36,881 nucleotides of DNA from Planctomycetota bacterium. Lineage in GTDB: Bacteria > Planctomycetota > Phycisphaerae > UBA1845 > Fen-1342. Location: assembly GCA_016235145.1 (NCBI GenBank), contig JACRLV010000299.1, forward strand, positions 1 through 36,881, given 5' to 3'. The notes beneath the pieces were generated by a model. The model searched no databases and was not told where the DNA came from. It worked only from the letters and a program-made list of their open reading frames with translations. Made by a program: the position numbers and the translations under genes. Below are positions 19,403 through 29,666 of the stretch, one piece after another (the stretch's first letter is position 1; each line of letters starts with the position of its first letter).

Positions 19403-19443
19403 GTTTGGCAATCGCTGCGAAATCGGCGGGCTGTAGCGGGTCG

Positions 19444-20913
19444 CTATGCCAGCAAGTCCGGCACGAGCTTGCCGAAGACGTCGGTCAGGCGGAAATCCCG
19501 CCCTTGGTAGAAGTAAGACAGCCGCTCGTGGTTCAGCCCGAGCAGGTGCAGCATCGTCGCGTGCAGATCATGCACGTCCATCGGCTTGTCGACGATGTTG
19601 TAGCTGTAATCGTCGGTCTTGCCGTAGGTGATCCCGGGGCGAATGCCGCCGCCGGCGAGCCAGACCGTAAAGCAGCGCGGGTGATGATCGCGGCCGTAGT
19701 TTTCCGTCGTCAGCGTGCCCTGGCTGTAGACCGTGCGGCCGAATTCGCCGGCCCAGAAGATCAGCGTGTCGTCGAGCATGCCCCGCCGCCGCAGATCCTT
19801 GATGAGCGCCGCCTGCGGCTGGTCGACCGCGGCGCTCTGGTCGCGGATTTCCTTCGGCAGGTTGTTGTGCGCGTCCCAGCCGCGCATGTAGAGCTGGATG
19901 AACCGCACGCCGCGCTCCGCCAGCCGCCGGGCCAGCAGGCAGTTCGCCGCGAAACTGCCCGGCTTGCTGACATTCGGGCCGTACATCGCCAGCGTTTCCT
20001 CATCCTCATCCGAAAAATCCGTCAGCTCCGGCACGGACATCTGCATGCGGTACGCCATCTCGTACTGGGCGATGCGCGTGCGAATCTCCGGATCGAGCGT
20101 TCGCTTCAGCTCTGCATCGTTCAATTCGCCGACCAGGTCGAGCATGCGCCGCCGGTCGGCTCGATTCACGCCCGCGGGATCCTTGAGATAGAGCACGGGA
20201 TCGCCGCCGGCCCGCAGCTTGCATCCCTGGTGCTCGCTGGGAAGAAACCCGCTGCCCCAAAATCGCGCCGAGAGAGCCTGCATGTTGCCGAAGCCCTGCG
20301 AAATGAGCACGACGAACGCCGGCAGGTTCTCGTTCGCGCTGCCCAGGCCATAGCTCACCCACGCCCCGAAGCTCGGCCGCCCGGGCTGCTGGTGGCCGGT
20401 CTGGAAAAACGTGATGCCCGGCTCGTGGTTGATCGCCTCGGTGTGCATCGTGTGGATGAAACAGATTTCGTCCGCGACCTTCGCCGTGTGCGGCATCAAT
20501 TCGCTGATCCATACGCCGTCCTGGCGGTTCGCATAGCGCGTGAACTTGAAGATCGAGGGGGCGACCGGAAAGCGCGCCTGGCCGCTGGTCATTCCCGTCA
20601 GCCGCTGCCCCTGGCGGATCGAGTCCGGCAAGTCCTGGTTGAACCGCCGCCGCAATTCCGGCTTGTAATCCCACAGGTCGATCTGGCTCGGAGCGCCCTC
20701 CATGTGCAGGTAGATGATTCGGCGGGCCCGCGGCGCATAGTGCGGGGCGAGCAGCTTGGGTGCGGTCGCGGGCGTTGTGTCCGCAAGCGCCTTGACCGGA
20801 CCGAGCAGCGAGCCCAGGGCCAGCGCGCCCAGGCCGCCGCTCATGGAGCGCAGGCAAGTGCCGAAGAATCGCCGCCGCGTCATATCGACATAATGCTCTT
20901 CGAGCGGATGCAT
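19444..20913 (-). CDS. DUF1501 family protein
   Basis: 'TRRRFFGTCLRSMSGGLGALALGSLL' Tat-like signal, 'YLHMEGAPSQIDLWDYKP', 'DTLIFWAGEFGRTVYSQGTLTTENYGRDHHPRCFTVWLAGGGI'. Confidence 0.93.
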   Translation of the reverse strand: MHPLEEHYVDMTRRRFFGTCLRSMSGGLGALALGSLLGPVKALADTTPATAPKLLAPHYAPRARRIIYLHMEGAPSQIDLWDYKPELRRRFNQDLPDSIRQGQRLTGMTSGQARFPVAPSIFKFTRYANRQDGVWISELMPHTAKVADEICFIHTMHTEAINHEPGITFFQTGHQQPGRPSFGAWVSYGLGSANENLPAFVVLISQGFGNMQALSARFWGSGFLPSEHQGCKLRAGGDPVLYLKDPAGVNRADRRRMLDLVGELNDAELKRTLDPEIRTRIAQYEMAYRMQMSVPELTDFSDEDEETLAMYGPNVSKPGSFAANCLLARRLAERGVRFIQLYMRGWDAHNNLPKEIRDQSAAVDQPQAALIKDLRRRGMLDDTLIFWAGEFGRTVYSQGTLTTENYGRDHHPRCFTVWLAGGGIRPGITYGKTDDYSYNIVDKPMDVHDLHATMLHLLGLNHERLSYFYQGRDFRLTDVFGKLVPDLLA

Positions 20914-20917
20914 GCTG

Positions 20918-23900
20918 CTATCCTTGTGTCACGCCGGCCGCGAGATTGATCACGGCGTTTGCGATCATGGTCCAGGCGGCCATCTCCGCCGGGTCGCGAT
21001 CGCGGCCGGCAGGCGATTCGCCGATTTTCAGCAAAGCGTTCGCGTCATCCTTGCTATCTTTGTAGCGCGCCAGAAATCCGTTCAGTGAGCGCTCCAACGC
21101 ATCCAGGTTCGCGTCCGTGGGCGGCATGCCGGTGACGCGCCGAACCATTCGCGAAAGCCGCTCACGCACGGTGCCGGGCTCGCTGAGCGTTCTGGCCGCC
21201 AAGGCCCGCGCCGCCTCCACGAACTGCTCGTCGTTCCACATCACCAGCGCCTGATGCGGCGTGTTCGTCGTCATTCGCCGCACGATGCAAGACTCGCGTA
21301 CGGGCGCGTCGAGCGTCAGCAGCGACGGCGGCGGGCAGGCCCGCTTCCAATACGTGTACAGGCTGCGCCGCCAGAGTGCCTCGCCCTCGCCGCGCTGAAA
21401 GATGCGCGTGTTAGACGCCGGCATCGCCACCTCCTGCCACAATCCGTCCGGCTGGTATGGCTTGACCGACGGTCCGCCGAGCTTTTCGACCAGCAGCCCC
21501 GCGGTGTAGAGGGCCTGATCGCGGATTTGCTCAGCCGGGAGGCGTCTCCGCGGAAAACGCGACAGCAGTCGATTGTCCGGATCGGCCTCCGCCGACTCGG
21601 GCCGCACGCGTGAGCTTTGGCGGTAGGTCGCGCTGGTGACGATCTGCCGCAGCATGCGCCGCACGTCCCACCCGCCTTCGCGAAAATCTACCGCCAGCCA
21701 GTCCAGCAGTTCGGGGTGCGACGGCCATTCGCCTTGCAGGCCGAAATCCTCGGACGAACGCACGATGCCGGCGCCGAACAGCATCTCCCAGAATCGATTC
21801 ACGGTGACTCGCGCGAAAAGCGGGTTGTCCGCCCCGGTGAGCCACTCAACCAGCCCAAGCCGATTCTGCGGCGCACCGTCGGGCAGTTTCCCCAGCGCCG
21901 CCGGCACGCCGCGCGTTACGGGCCGTGATTTGTCCGGCTTGTCATACTGCCCGCGCTTCAGCACGAACGTCTCGCGCGGCGTCGGCAATTCGCGCATCAC
22001 CATCGTTCTGGGAATCGCCGCCTGGAGCGCGGCCAGATCCCGGTCGAGCCTGGCGAGCGCGTCGCGCCGCTCGCGAAACCCGGTGGAGAATCGCAGCTTC
22101 CAGTCCTGATCGAGCCGCTTGCTCTGCGCGTCGCCGCGAAGCGCCGCCGGCAGAATCGCCGCAACCAAAGCGCCGCTCAGTTCTCCCTCGCGCGGCGCGG
22201 CGTCGTAGTAAAAGCCGCTCTGTCCGCCGGTGTTGACGATTTTCATCATCAGGAAACTGCGGCCGGCGGGCAGGTCCACGGTCGCGCGGTCCTGGTCGGG
22301 CAAGACGCCTCGCTCGATTTTCTTGGCCGCGATCTCCCGCCCGTTCAGAAAGAGCGCGAACCCGTCGTCGCTCCCGAGCGAAACATCGACCTTTCGCGAC
22401 GTCGGAGAGAAAATCTCGCGGCCGACAAAGAGGATGTTCGTACCCGCGGCGAGCGGATTCGGCCTGCCGTCGAGCAAGTTCTCGTCAAAGCGCCACGCCT
22501 GGTTCCCGAAGCCGAAGTTGCGCGCCCGGTCGAGTGTGGCCTCTTTCTCCGGCCCGAATGCGGCTTCGTACGCCTTTGCGGGATCATCGACGGGAAACGG
22601 CCCCGTCAGGTACCAGCCGCTGACCGCCGCGGGGAGATTTTCCAATCCGGCCGACGCGATCGAACCGACGCCGATCCGGACGCGGCCGAGCGTGTGTTGC
22701 GCGTAGATCGAGCGGTGCTCGAGTTGCACGTGAATTTCCGTGCCGCCCTCGAATCCAAACGGCTCATCCGCCAGGAACAGCGCCGTCCGGCTCTCCTTGA
22801 GGTTGTGGCCATTGAGCGCCCAGCCGCGTTTCGGATCGCGGTCGAGCACGTTCACCACGCGGAAGTCGCCGTTGGCCTGTTCATGATCCGCCCACGCCCA
22901 AACGAGTCTTACGTCGCGTTTCTGATTCGGATCGGCGAGCGATACGGCTTCGATCGAGACGCCGGTCAAGACCGCGTTGCCGTTCGGCGCGCGTCCGACG
23001 CGGCCGTCCGCCAGGCTCGGGTCGGTGAGCGCTTCAAGCGAAATCAGCCGCAGGTTCCGCGCCTGCGTACGTAGGGAGATGACGTAATCGTCCTTGTCCG
23101 GATTCGCGTCGCCGGCCAGCACCGATCCATCCGGCTGAATCGCAAGCGTGGCGCCCTGTTCCGAGCGGGCGGATTCGACGCTCGCCGCCTCCCACGCGAC
23201 GCCGTAGCGGCTCGCGGCCTGCTCAAGAAACTCCTGCCGCTGCTTCTGTTCCTCGGGCGTGAATTGGTCGAGCTTCTCGCGCATGGAGCGAATGTCGGCC
23301 TCAAGCGCGGCCTTGCGAGTTTTTTGCTCGTCGCTGGGAACCTCCATGAACGGCTCGAACGCCCGGTTCGAATCCGGAAGCTGCGAGTACAACCCCGGCT
23401 CGTCGATCGAGTTGAAAAACGCATAAACGCCATAGAACTCGTCGTGCGAGATCGGATCGAACTTGTGCTCGTGGCAGCGGGCGCAACCCATCGTCAGCCC
23501 GAGAAACACCGAGCCGAACGTCGCCGTGCGCTCCACCGCGTATTCGACCAGGTACTCCTCGGCAATCGCGCCGCCCTCGTCCGTCGTGACGTGATTGCGA
23601 TTGAAGCCGCTGGCGATTTTCTGCTCGTCGGTCGCGTCCGGCAGCAGATCGCCGGCGAGTTGTTCGGTCACGAAGCGGTCGAACGGCATGTTGTCGCGAT
23701 AGGCGTTCAGCACCCAATCCCGCCAGGCCCACATCTGTCGGCCCGCATCGGTATGAATGCCCGACGTATCCGCATAGCGTGCTGCGTCGAGCCAGGGCAC
23801 CGCCATCCGCTCGGCATAACGCGTGCGATACGGCTCCTCCGTCAACAACTTGTCCACGCAACGCTCGTAGGCGTCCGACCGCTCGTCCTTCTCGAACGCA

Positions 23901-24556
23901 TCCAGCTCCTCCGGCGTCGGCGGCAGTCCGGTCAGGTCGAGAAAAACGCGCCGCAGCAACGTCGCGCGATCCGCCTCCGGCGATGGGCTCAGGCCCTTCG
24001 CTTCCTGCGCCGCCAAAATGAACCGGTCGATCTCGCCGCGCGGCCAGCCGGCGTTCTTGACCACCGGCGGCTGCGGCCGTTTCGGCAAGACGAACGCCCA
24101 ATGCGGCTCGTATTCCGCGCCGGCTTCGATCCAGCGGCGGATGATGTCCTGCTCGGCGGCGGAGATCGGTTTTTTCGCGCTGCTTGGCGGCGGCATCACC
24201 TCGTCGGCGTTGTGGCTGGTGATTCGCCGATACAGCGGGCTTTCGTCCGGCATGCCCGGCACGATCGCCGGCCCCTGCTCTCCGTCACCCAGAGCGCCCG
24301 AGCTCGAATCGAGCCGCAGTCCGGCCTGCCGCGATCCGGGATCGGGGCCGTGGCACTTGAAGCAGCGGTCGGACAAAATCGGCCGCACGTCGCGCCCGTA
24401 GCGCGGGGAGTCCGATGAGCCATTTTCAGAAGCCGGTGAGGCCGTAGCGAAATGACCAACCAACAACGGCGCGAAGAACGCTGCCGTTCCGATCGTCGCG
24501 CGCAGCAGAAGTGTGCGCGCGCTCCAGCGCCTCGCGTGTCTCGGCAATTTCCGCAT
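20918..24556 (-). CDS. PSCyt1/DUF1549/DUF1553 family protein
   Basis: Haem motif 'CFKCHGPDPGSRQAGLRLDS', 'PHWAFVLPKRPQPP', 'FLDLTGLPPTPEELDAF', 'MGCARCHEHKFDPISHDEFY', 'NRFWEMLFGAGIVRSSEDFGLQGEWPSHPELLDWLAVDF'. Start taken at CAT 24554-24556; precedes the DUF1501 gene on the same strand. Confidence 0.93.
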   Translation of the reverse strand: MRKLPRHARRWSARTLLLRATIGTAAFFAPLLVGHFATASPASENGSSDSPRYGRDVRPILSDRCFKCHGPDPGSRQAGLRLDSSSGALGDGEQGPAIVPGMPDESPLYRRITSHNADEVMPPPSSAKKPISAAEQDIIRRWIEAGAEYEPHWAFVLPKRPQPPVVKNAGWPRGEIDRFILAAQEAKGLSPSPEADRATLLRRVFLDLTGLPPTPEELDAFEKDERSDAYERCVDKLLTEEPYRTRYAERMAVPWLDAARYADTSGIHTDAGRQMWAWRDWVLNAYRDNMPFDRFVTEQLAGDLLPDATDEQKIASGFNRNHVTTDEGGAIAEEYLVEYAVERTATFGSVFLGLTMGCARCHEHKFDPISHDEFYGVYAFFNSIDEPGLYSQLPDSNRAFEPFMEVPSDEQKTRKAALEADIRSMREKLDQFTPEEQKQRQEFLEQAASRYGVAWEAASVESARSEQGATLAIQPDGSVLAGDANPDKDDYVISLRTQARNLRLISLEALTDPSLADGRVGRAPNGNAVLTGVSIEAVSLADPNQKRDVRLVWAWADHEQANGDFRVVNVLDRDPKRGWALNGHNLKESRTALFLADEPFGFEGGTEIHVQLEHRSIYAQHTLGRVRIGVGSIASAGLENLPAAVSGWYLTGPFPVDDPAKAYEAAFGPEKEATLDRARNFGFGNQAWRFDENLLDGRPNPLAAGTNILFVGREIFSPTSRKVDVSLGSDDGFALFLNGREIAAKKIERGVLPDQDRATVDLPAGRSFLMMKIVNTGGQSGFYYDAAPREGELSGALVAAILPAALRGDAQSKRLDQDWKLRFSTGFRERRDALARLDRDLAALQAAIPRTMVMRELPTPRETFVLKRGQYDKPDKSRPVTRGVPAALGKLPDGAPQNRLGLVEWLTGADNPLFARVTVNRFWEMLFGAGIVRSSEDFGLQGEWPSHPELLDWLAVDFREGGWDVRRMLRQIVTSATYRQSSRVRPESAEADPDNRLLSRFPRRRLPAEQIRDQALYTAGLLVEKLGGPSVKPYQPDGLWQEVAMPASNTRIFQRGEGEALWRRSLYTYWKRACPPPSLLTLDAPVRESCIVRRMTTNTPHQALVMWNDEQFVEAARALAARTLSEPGTVRERLSRMVRRVTGMPPTDANLDALERSLNGFLARYKDSKDDANALLKIGESPAGRDRDPAEMAAWTMIANAVINLAAGVTQG

Positions 24557-24650
24557 GTTCACCCGAATCCAGGCTGCGACGTGAACAGGAGCGTAGTTGC
24601 CCGGACGCTGTCCTGTCAATCACTTTTGCCGGTCGTCGCCGGCGCAGGGA

Positions 24651-24912
24651 TGCGTGACAGGAACGGCGGGTTTGCAGTTCAGCCCTGGAAGGGCGCAAGA
24701 AGACAGCCCACAGCGCGAGCCGTGGGACGCAGGTACTCGATGTCCGAAGAGCCGCGGAGCGGCGAAAGAGGCGAAAAGGATGAGCAGCAGGTTGGTTCTT
24801 TTGCCGCTCCGCGGTTATCGGCGTCTGAGGCGATAGCCCCCACGGCTCGCGTTGCGGGTGCATCTCCGCCGCGCCTTCGGGGCTGGTTGAATCCCACCGT
24901 TCCTGTCACGCA
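24651..24912. repeat. 262-bp imperfect inverted-repeat element with 16-bp perfect terminal inverted repeats
   Basis: TGCGTGACAGGAACGG (24651-24666) vs CCGTTCCTGTCACGCA (24897-24912); CGCGAGCCGTGGG (24714-24726) vs CCCACGGCTCGCG (24839-24851); CCGCGGAGCGGCGAAAGA (24752-24769) vs TCTTTTGCCGCTCCGCGG (24797-24814, one mismatch). Confidence 0.88.
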
Positions 24913-25016
24913 CCCCTCTTCCAACTCGGCATCACGGCCTGCTTGCCATTCGCCTGCCGCCCTCCGATCATGGCGTCCCGCGCCGCCGGGTGGCGCACAA
25001 CAGGAACGGGGGACGC

Positions 25017-26060
25017 ATGGTCATCTGGGCGTGGGCGGCGTTCATCGTATTTGTGCTCGGCATGCTCGCGCTCGACCTCGGCGTGCTCAACCGCGGTTCC
25101 AAGGTCATCCGCACCCGCGACGCGCTGAAATTCTCGCTGCTCTGCGGCCTGCTGGCGGTCGCGTTCTCGGTCTTTATCTACTTCGCGTACGAGCGCGACT
25201 GGCTCGACCTGCGCTCCAGTTCGAGCGAACGATTGAACGGCTGGACCGCCGCGATGCAGTTCCTGGCCGGCTGGGTCATCGAGCAGTCGCTCAGCCTCGA
25301 TAACATCTTCGTAATCGCGGTGATCTTTACTTTCTTCGGCGTGCCGATGCAGTTTCAGCACCGCACGCTCTTCTGGGGCATCATCGGGGCGCTCGTCATG
25401 CGCCTCGGCATGATCCTGATCGGCGCCACGCTGATCGCGAAATTCTCGTGGATCATGTACGTCTTCGGCGTCCTGCTGCTGTATACCGCATACAAAATGC
25501 TGCGTTCCGGCGACGAAAAGGTGCATCCCGACCGCAATCCGCTGGTCAGAATCGCACGGCGCTTCTATCCCGTGACCAGCGAGTTTTACGAGGAGCGTTT
25601 CTTCGTGCGCATGTCGACCGATCCGGCCGCCGGCGCTTCCGCTGCGCTCTGTCGCGAACGGCTTGCGATCACGCCGCTGTTTCTCACGCTGCTCGCGATT
25701 GAAAGCACGGACGTGCTTTTCGCGATCGACTCGATTCCCGCGATTTTCGCCATCACCAAGGACTCGTTCATCGTATTCACGTCGAACGTGTTCGCGATCC
25801 TGAACCTGCGCTCGCTCTACTTCGTGCTGGCCGATCTGCTGGATCGCTTCCGTCTGTTGAAATACAGCCTGGTCGTGATCCTCGCCTACGTCGGCGTGAA
25901 AATGCTGTTGGAGCACCATTTCGGCATCGAGATACCGATGTACGTCACGCTCGCAGTGCTGGTGGTTTCGCTGGGAGTGGGAGTGATTGTGTCTGTGCGG
26001 ATCACGCGAACAGCCGGCTCAAGCTCGGATGAGCCTGGTTCGACCGAGTCCAGCAAGTAA
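25017..26060 (+). CDS. TerC/Alx family integral membrane protein
   Basis: 'EQSLSLDNIFVIAVIFTFFGVP', 'FWGIIGALVMRLGMI', 'ESTDVLFAIDSIPAIFAITKDSFIVFTSNVFAILNLRSLYFVL'. ATG at 25017. Confidence 0.93.
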   Translation: MVIWAWAAFIVFVLGMLALDLGVLNRGSKVIRTRDALKFSLLCGLLAVAFSVFIYFAYERDWLDLRSSSSERLNGWTAAMQFLAGWVIEQSLSLDNIFVIAVIFTFFGVPMQFQHRTLFWGIIGALVMRLGMILIGATLIAKFSWIMYVFGVLLLYTAYKMLRSGDEKVHPDRNPLVRIARRFYPVTSEFYEERFFVRMSTDPAAGASAALCRERLAITPLFLTLLAIESTDVLFAIDSIPAIFAITKDSFIVFTSNVFAILNLRSLYFVLADLLDRFRLLKYSLVVILAYVGVKMLLEHHFGIEIPMYVTLAVLVVSLGVGVIVSVRITRTAGSSSDEPGSTESSK

Positions 26061-26152
26061 TCGCGTCGTCCCCGTGTCGCGACCTGCGGACTTTCGACCG
26101 TAGCGGCGAGGGACTGCGGCGGATTCGCCGCGTTCGATCGTTATCAGTTGCT

Positions 26153-27592
26153 TCAGCGCGCCTGCGCGACCGGCGGATCCCCCAGCAAATGCTGCTTGGC
26201 CAGACCCACGAGGTAGAACGAGCCGGTCACGCAGATCAGGTCTTCACGCGTCACGCAGTGCAGCGCGGTCCTGTAAGCATCCTGTAGCGTCGGCGCGATC
26301 TGGGCCATCTTCTGCGACTTCTCGATGAAGCGGGCCTGAAGCTCGCGCGGGTCGGCGGAACGCGGCGTGCCGTTGTTCGTGAAAATCACCTTGTCCGCCC
26401 CGAGCTGGAGCTGGTTCAGCATGCCGTCGATGTCCTTGTCCGCCGAGCAGCCGAAAATCACGACCATCGAGTCGTAGCTGATGTTCTGGCCGATGGCCCG
26501 CATCAGAGCGGCGATGCTGGCGGCGTTGTGCGCCCCATCGACGAGGATGCGCGGCTGCTCGCGGATCAGCTCGAACCGCCCGGGGATCTTGAGCTTGGTC
26601 AGCCCGTCCACCGCGCGCTGTTCAGGAATCGCGTGGTGCTTTGCACGCAACGCATCGAGCATTCCCAGGGCGAGGCCGCAATTCAGCGCTTGGTGCTCGC
26701 CGAGCAGCGGAACCGCGACATGGTCGAAACGGCTCGCCGGGGTCATCATGCAAATGCGGGCGTGCGGGCCGGTCGCCCGCGACGACTCGAAGCGATAGCT
26801 GAACTCGACGTCTTCGCCGATGAACTTCACTTCGCATCCGACCCGCTTGGCGACGTCCTGCATGACGCGCTTCACGCCCGGCGTCTGCGGCACGCTCAGC
26901 GCGGGAACGCCCGCCTTGAAAATACCCGCCTTTTCCTCGGCGATCGCTTCGAGCGTATGCCCGAGCTGCTGCATGTGGTCATAGCTGATCGCCGTGATGC
27001 CGATCACGTCGGGCTTGATTACGTTGGTCGAATCCAACCGCCCGCCGAGCCCGGTTTCGATCACGGCATACTCGACGCGCTGGTTGGCGAAGTGCAGGAA
27101 CCCGGCCGCCGTCAGCACGTCGAAGTACGTGGGCTTCGACGATTCCATGCGCCGGACGATCGGCGCGATCTTCGCGATCAACCGGGCGAATTCGCCTTCG
27201 GTGACCATGTGGCCGTTGACCTGAATGCGCTCGCGGATATCCACCACGTGGGGCGATGTGTAAAGACCGGTCCTATAACCACAGCCACGCAGCATCGCCG
27301 CGAGCATATGGCAGGTCGAGCCCTTGCCCTTCGTGCCGGCGACGTGCAGGCATTTGAATTTCTTGTGCGGATTCCCGAGAGCGTCAAGGATTCGAGACAT
27401 CCGCGCGAGCTTGAAGTTCGTGGGAGTATACCCCACGCGGAGCATGTTCTCAAAATTGGTTTGGCTGTTCAGGAAGTTTAGGGCGGAACGATAGTTAGAG
27501 ATTCCGCCGGCCGTCCGTTGCCGCCGCGCCGGACGAGCACGCATGGGACGCTTCGCGCGGGACTTTTTCTTGCTGGCAACCGCCTTTCCCAT
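26153..27592 (-). CDS. folC: Bifunctional folylpolyglutamate synthase/dihydrofolate synthase
   Basis: 'HVAGTKGKGSTCHMLAAMLRGCGYRTGLYTSPHV', 'TAAGFLHFANQRVEYAVIETGLGGRLDSTNV', 'ILVDGAHNAASIAAL'. Confidence 0.93.
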   Translation of the reverse strand: MGKAVASKKKSRAKRPMRARPARRQRTAGGISNYRSALNFLNSQTNFENMLRVGYTPTNFKLARMSRILDALGNPHKKFKCLHVAGTKGKGSTCHMLAAMLRGCGYRTGLYTSPHVVDIRERIQVNGHMVTEGEFARLIAKIAPIVRRMESSKPTYFDVLTAAGFLHFANQRVEYAVIETGLGGRLDSTNVIKPDVIGITAISYDHMQQLGHTLEAIAEEKAGIFKAGVPALSVPQTPGVKRVMQDVAKRVGCEVKFIGEDVEFSYRFESSRATGPHARICMMTPASRFDHVAVPLLGEHQALNCGLALGMLDALRAKHHAIPEQRAVDGLTKLKIPGRFELIREQPRILVDGAHNAASIAALMRAIGQNISYDSMVVIFGCSADKDIDGMLNQLQLGADKVIFTNNGTPRSADPRELQARFIEKSQKMAQIAPTLQDAYRTALHCVTREDLICVTGSFYLVGLAKQHLLGDPPVAQAR

Positions 27593-27631
27593 GACGACTT
27601 AGGGTATCGCGCCGACGCTTTCTCGTCAAGT

Positions 27632-27647
27632 TGGCACGCGACTTGCG
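27632..27647 (+). promoter_or_regulatory. Candidate sigma54 promoter in the folC/endonuclease V divergent region
   Basis: TGGCACG-CGAC-TTGC-G, exact consensus core. Confidence 0.6.
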
Positions 27648-27894
27648 TCACGATCGCCGCCACCAAAAGCCGGGGCAGCGATGAACATAAACACTTTACA
27701 TATATATAGTTACAATTCATGGAGAGTGCCATCGGTGTCCAGTGGGTAGATTTCGGACAATAGCGGCGTCGCGATTCAGGTAAGCAACAGATACGGGCCG
27801 TCGGAGAGGTTGTGCGAGAGTGCCGGGCTTGCACCGCTGACCAATGCAGCCATAACCTATTGTCATCACAAGAGTTTCAGGAAGGCGAGCAGCG

Positions 27895-28566
27895 ATGCGT
27901 TTCGACCGGTTGCATTCGTGGCCCAAGACTGCTTCCGCGGCGATCCGCATTCAGGAGCGACTGGCGGGCGACCTGGAATTCTCGCAGATCACTTCCGAGC
28001 CCGAATTGATCGCCGGCGTGGACTGTGCTTTCTCGCGTGACGAATCGAGAACGATCGCCGGGGTGGTGGTCTGGCGGCGGCGCGAGCGTGGAATCTGCGA
28101 GACGCGCGTCGCGCAGGCCCGCTGCACGTTCCCATACATCCCCGGGTTGCTCAGTTTCCGCGAACTCCCCGCCGTCCTCAGCGCGCTCAGCGCTCTGCGA
28201 AACGTGCCGGACGTCGTTCTATGCGACGCGCAGGGGCTGGCCCATCCGCGGGCGATGGGGCTTGCCTGTCATCTCGGGCTGTGGCTCAATCTGCCGACGA
28301 TCGGCTGCGCGAAGTCGCGGCTGTGCGGTGAATTCGACGAGCCGGGGCCGCGGCGCGGCCAATCAAGCCCGCTGCTTCTCAAGGGCCGGCAAGTCGGCGT
28401 TGTGCTGCGGACGCGCGACCGCGTCAAGCCGCTCTTTGTCAGTCCGGGACATCGGTGCGATATTGAATCGGCGACACGGCTTACGTTGGAAGCGGCGGTT
28501 CGCTACCGCCTGCCGGAGCCGACGCGTCTCGCGCACCAGCTCGTGACGCAGGCTCGCAACGAATAA
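27895..28566 (+). CDS. nfi: Endonuclease V
   Basis: 'IAGVDCAFSRDE', 'FPYIPGLLSFRELPAVLSAL', 'PDVVLCDAQGLAHPRAMGLACHLGLWLNLPTIGCAKSRLCGEF'. Confidence 0.93.
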   Translation: MRFDRLHSWPKTASAAIRIQERLAGDLEFSQITSEPELIAGVDCAFSRDESRTIAGVVVWRRRERGICETRVAQARCTFPYIPGLLSFRELPAVLSALSALRNVPDVVLCDAQGLAHPRAMGLACHLGLWLNLPTIGCAKSRLCGEFDEPGPRRGQSSPLLLKGRQVGVVLRTRDRVKPLFVSPGHRCDIESATRLTLEAAVRYRLPEPTRLAHQLVTQARNE

Positions 28567-28597
28567 TCCGGAATACGGACGCTATACTTGGACCGCC

Positions 28598-29608
28598 ATG
28601 GCGCAGAAACGCGATCCCGGAGAAGAGAACATCCGTGCGCTGGAGGATCTGCGCCTCGCGGCATCTGGATCTGCCAAGCCCGGCCAGCGCAACCCGCCGC
28701 CTCCGCCGTCGGCAGCGGACAACGCGGCGCTATATCCGGAAGTGCGGCCGGCGCCGGCAGTGCCTTCGAAATCGGATGAGCCGCGGCCCGGCACGCCGCG
28801 GCTCCCGGGTCACGGCCCAACGCCCCAGCCCTCCAGGCGTTCCGACGGACGGCCTGACTACCACTGCCTGCACTGCGGCTACGGCCTTTTTTCCGAGACG
28901 AGCTATCGCTGCTCGGAATGCGGCACGCAATACGACGCAGGATTTCTTTCGGCGTGGTTTGAGGGCTCGGAGGCGACGCGCTTCGCGAACCTGACCTGGA
29001 CCGTGAATATCGCGCTGGTGCTCAAGGCATGGACGCTGGTGGTGGTCGTGACGCTGGCGATGGGCGCCCCGCAAACTTGCTACAACATGCTGGTGATGAT
29101 GGTCGGCGCGGGCTGCGCGATCGCGGCGTGCGCCTGGGCCGGACGAGACCGCATGGACACGGTCTGCGGGTACTACGCGATCGGCGGGATGGCGGCGGGC
29201 GGGCTTCTGGTGTTGGGCATACTTTTCGGCGGCCTGAATGACAAGAGCCGGTTCATGCTGCCGGCCCTGGTTTTCGCGATGGACTCGCTCTGCGGCGCGA
29301 TGCTGCTGCTCTCGATGGTGCATTCGGCCGGCAAGGTGAAACTGCTGGGAGCGCCGCAAATGCGTGCGGTGGCCCTGCCCGTGGCGATCGTCACGCCGCC
29401 CCTGGCGTTCTTACTCTACGCATTTGAATCGAAGTACCGCGCGGCCGTGGCGAGCTCGGGCGGCACGGTTCCGGCGCTTCTCAACTTCTTCAACACGACC
29501 ACGTTGATGGCGGCGGTGAGCGTCGGCGTGTGGGTTTACGCGCGACAATGGCTCGTCGGGTTCAGGCGCCTCGTGTTCTCTCCTGTCGAAGAGGAAGACG
29601 AAACGTAA
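28598..29608 (+). CDS. Membrane protein with an N-terminal zinc-ribbon
   Basis: 'YHCLHCGYGLFSETSYRCSECGTQYDAGF' (CxxC...CxxC) followed by several TM helices. Confidence 0.7.
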   Translation: MAQKRDPGEENIRALEDLRLAASGSAKPGQRNPPPPPSAADNAALYPEVRPAPAVPSKSDEPRPGTPRLPGHGPTPQPSRRSDGRPDYHCLHCGYGLFSETSYRCSECGTQYDAGFLSAWFEGSEATRFANLTWTVNIALVLKAWTLVVVVTLAMGAPQTCYNMLVMMVGAGCAIAACAWAGRDRMDTVCGYYAIGGMAAGGLLVLGILFGGLNDKSRFMLPALVFAMDSLCGAMLLLSMVHSAGKVKLLGAPQMRAVALPVAIVTPPLAFLLYAFESKYRAAVASSGGTVPALLNFFNTTTLMAAVSVGVWVYARQWLVGFRRLVFSPVEEEDET

Positions 29609-29666
29609 CGCAATGAATGCGGCGGCGCGGTTGTATCGAGATTCGATTTCTGTTTGAATATCAACC

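Noticed and set aside
24913-25016. Possible yybP-ykoY (Mn2+) riboswitch ahead of TerC
   Set aside because: TerC genes often carry one, but I cannot find its conserved core here.
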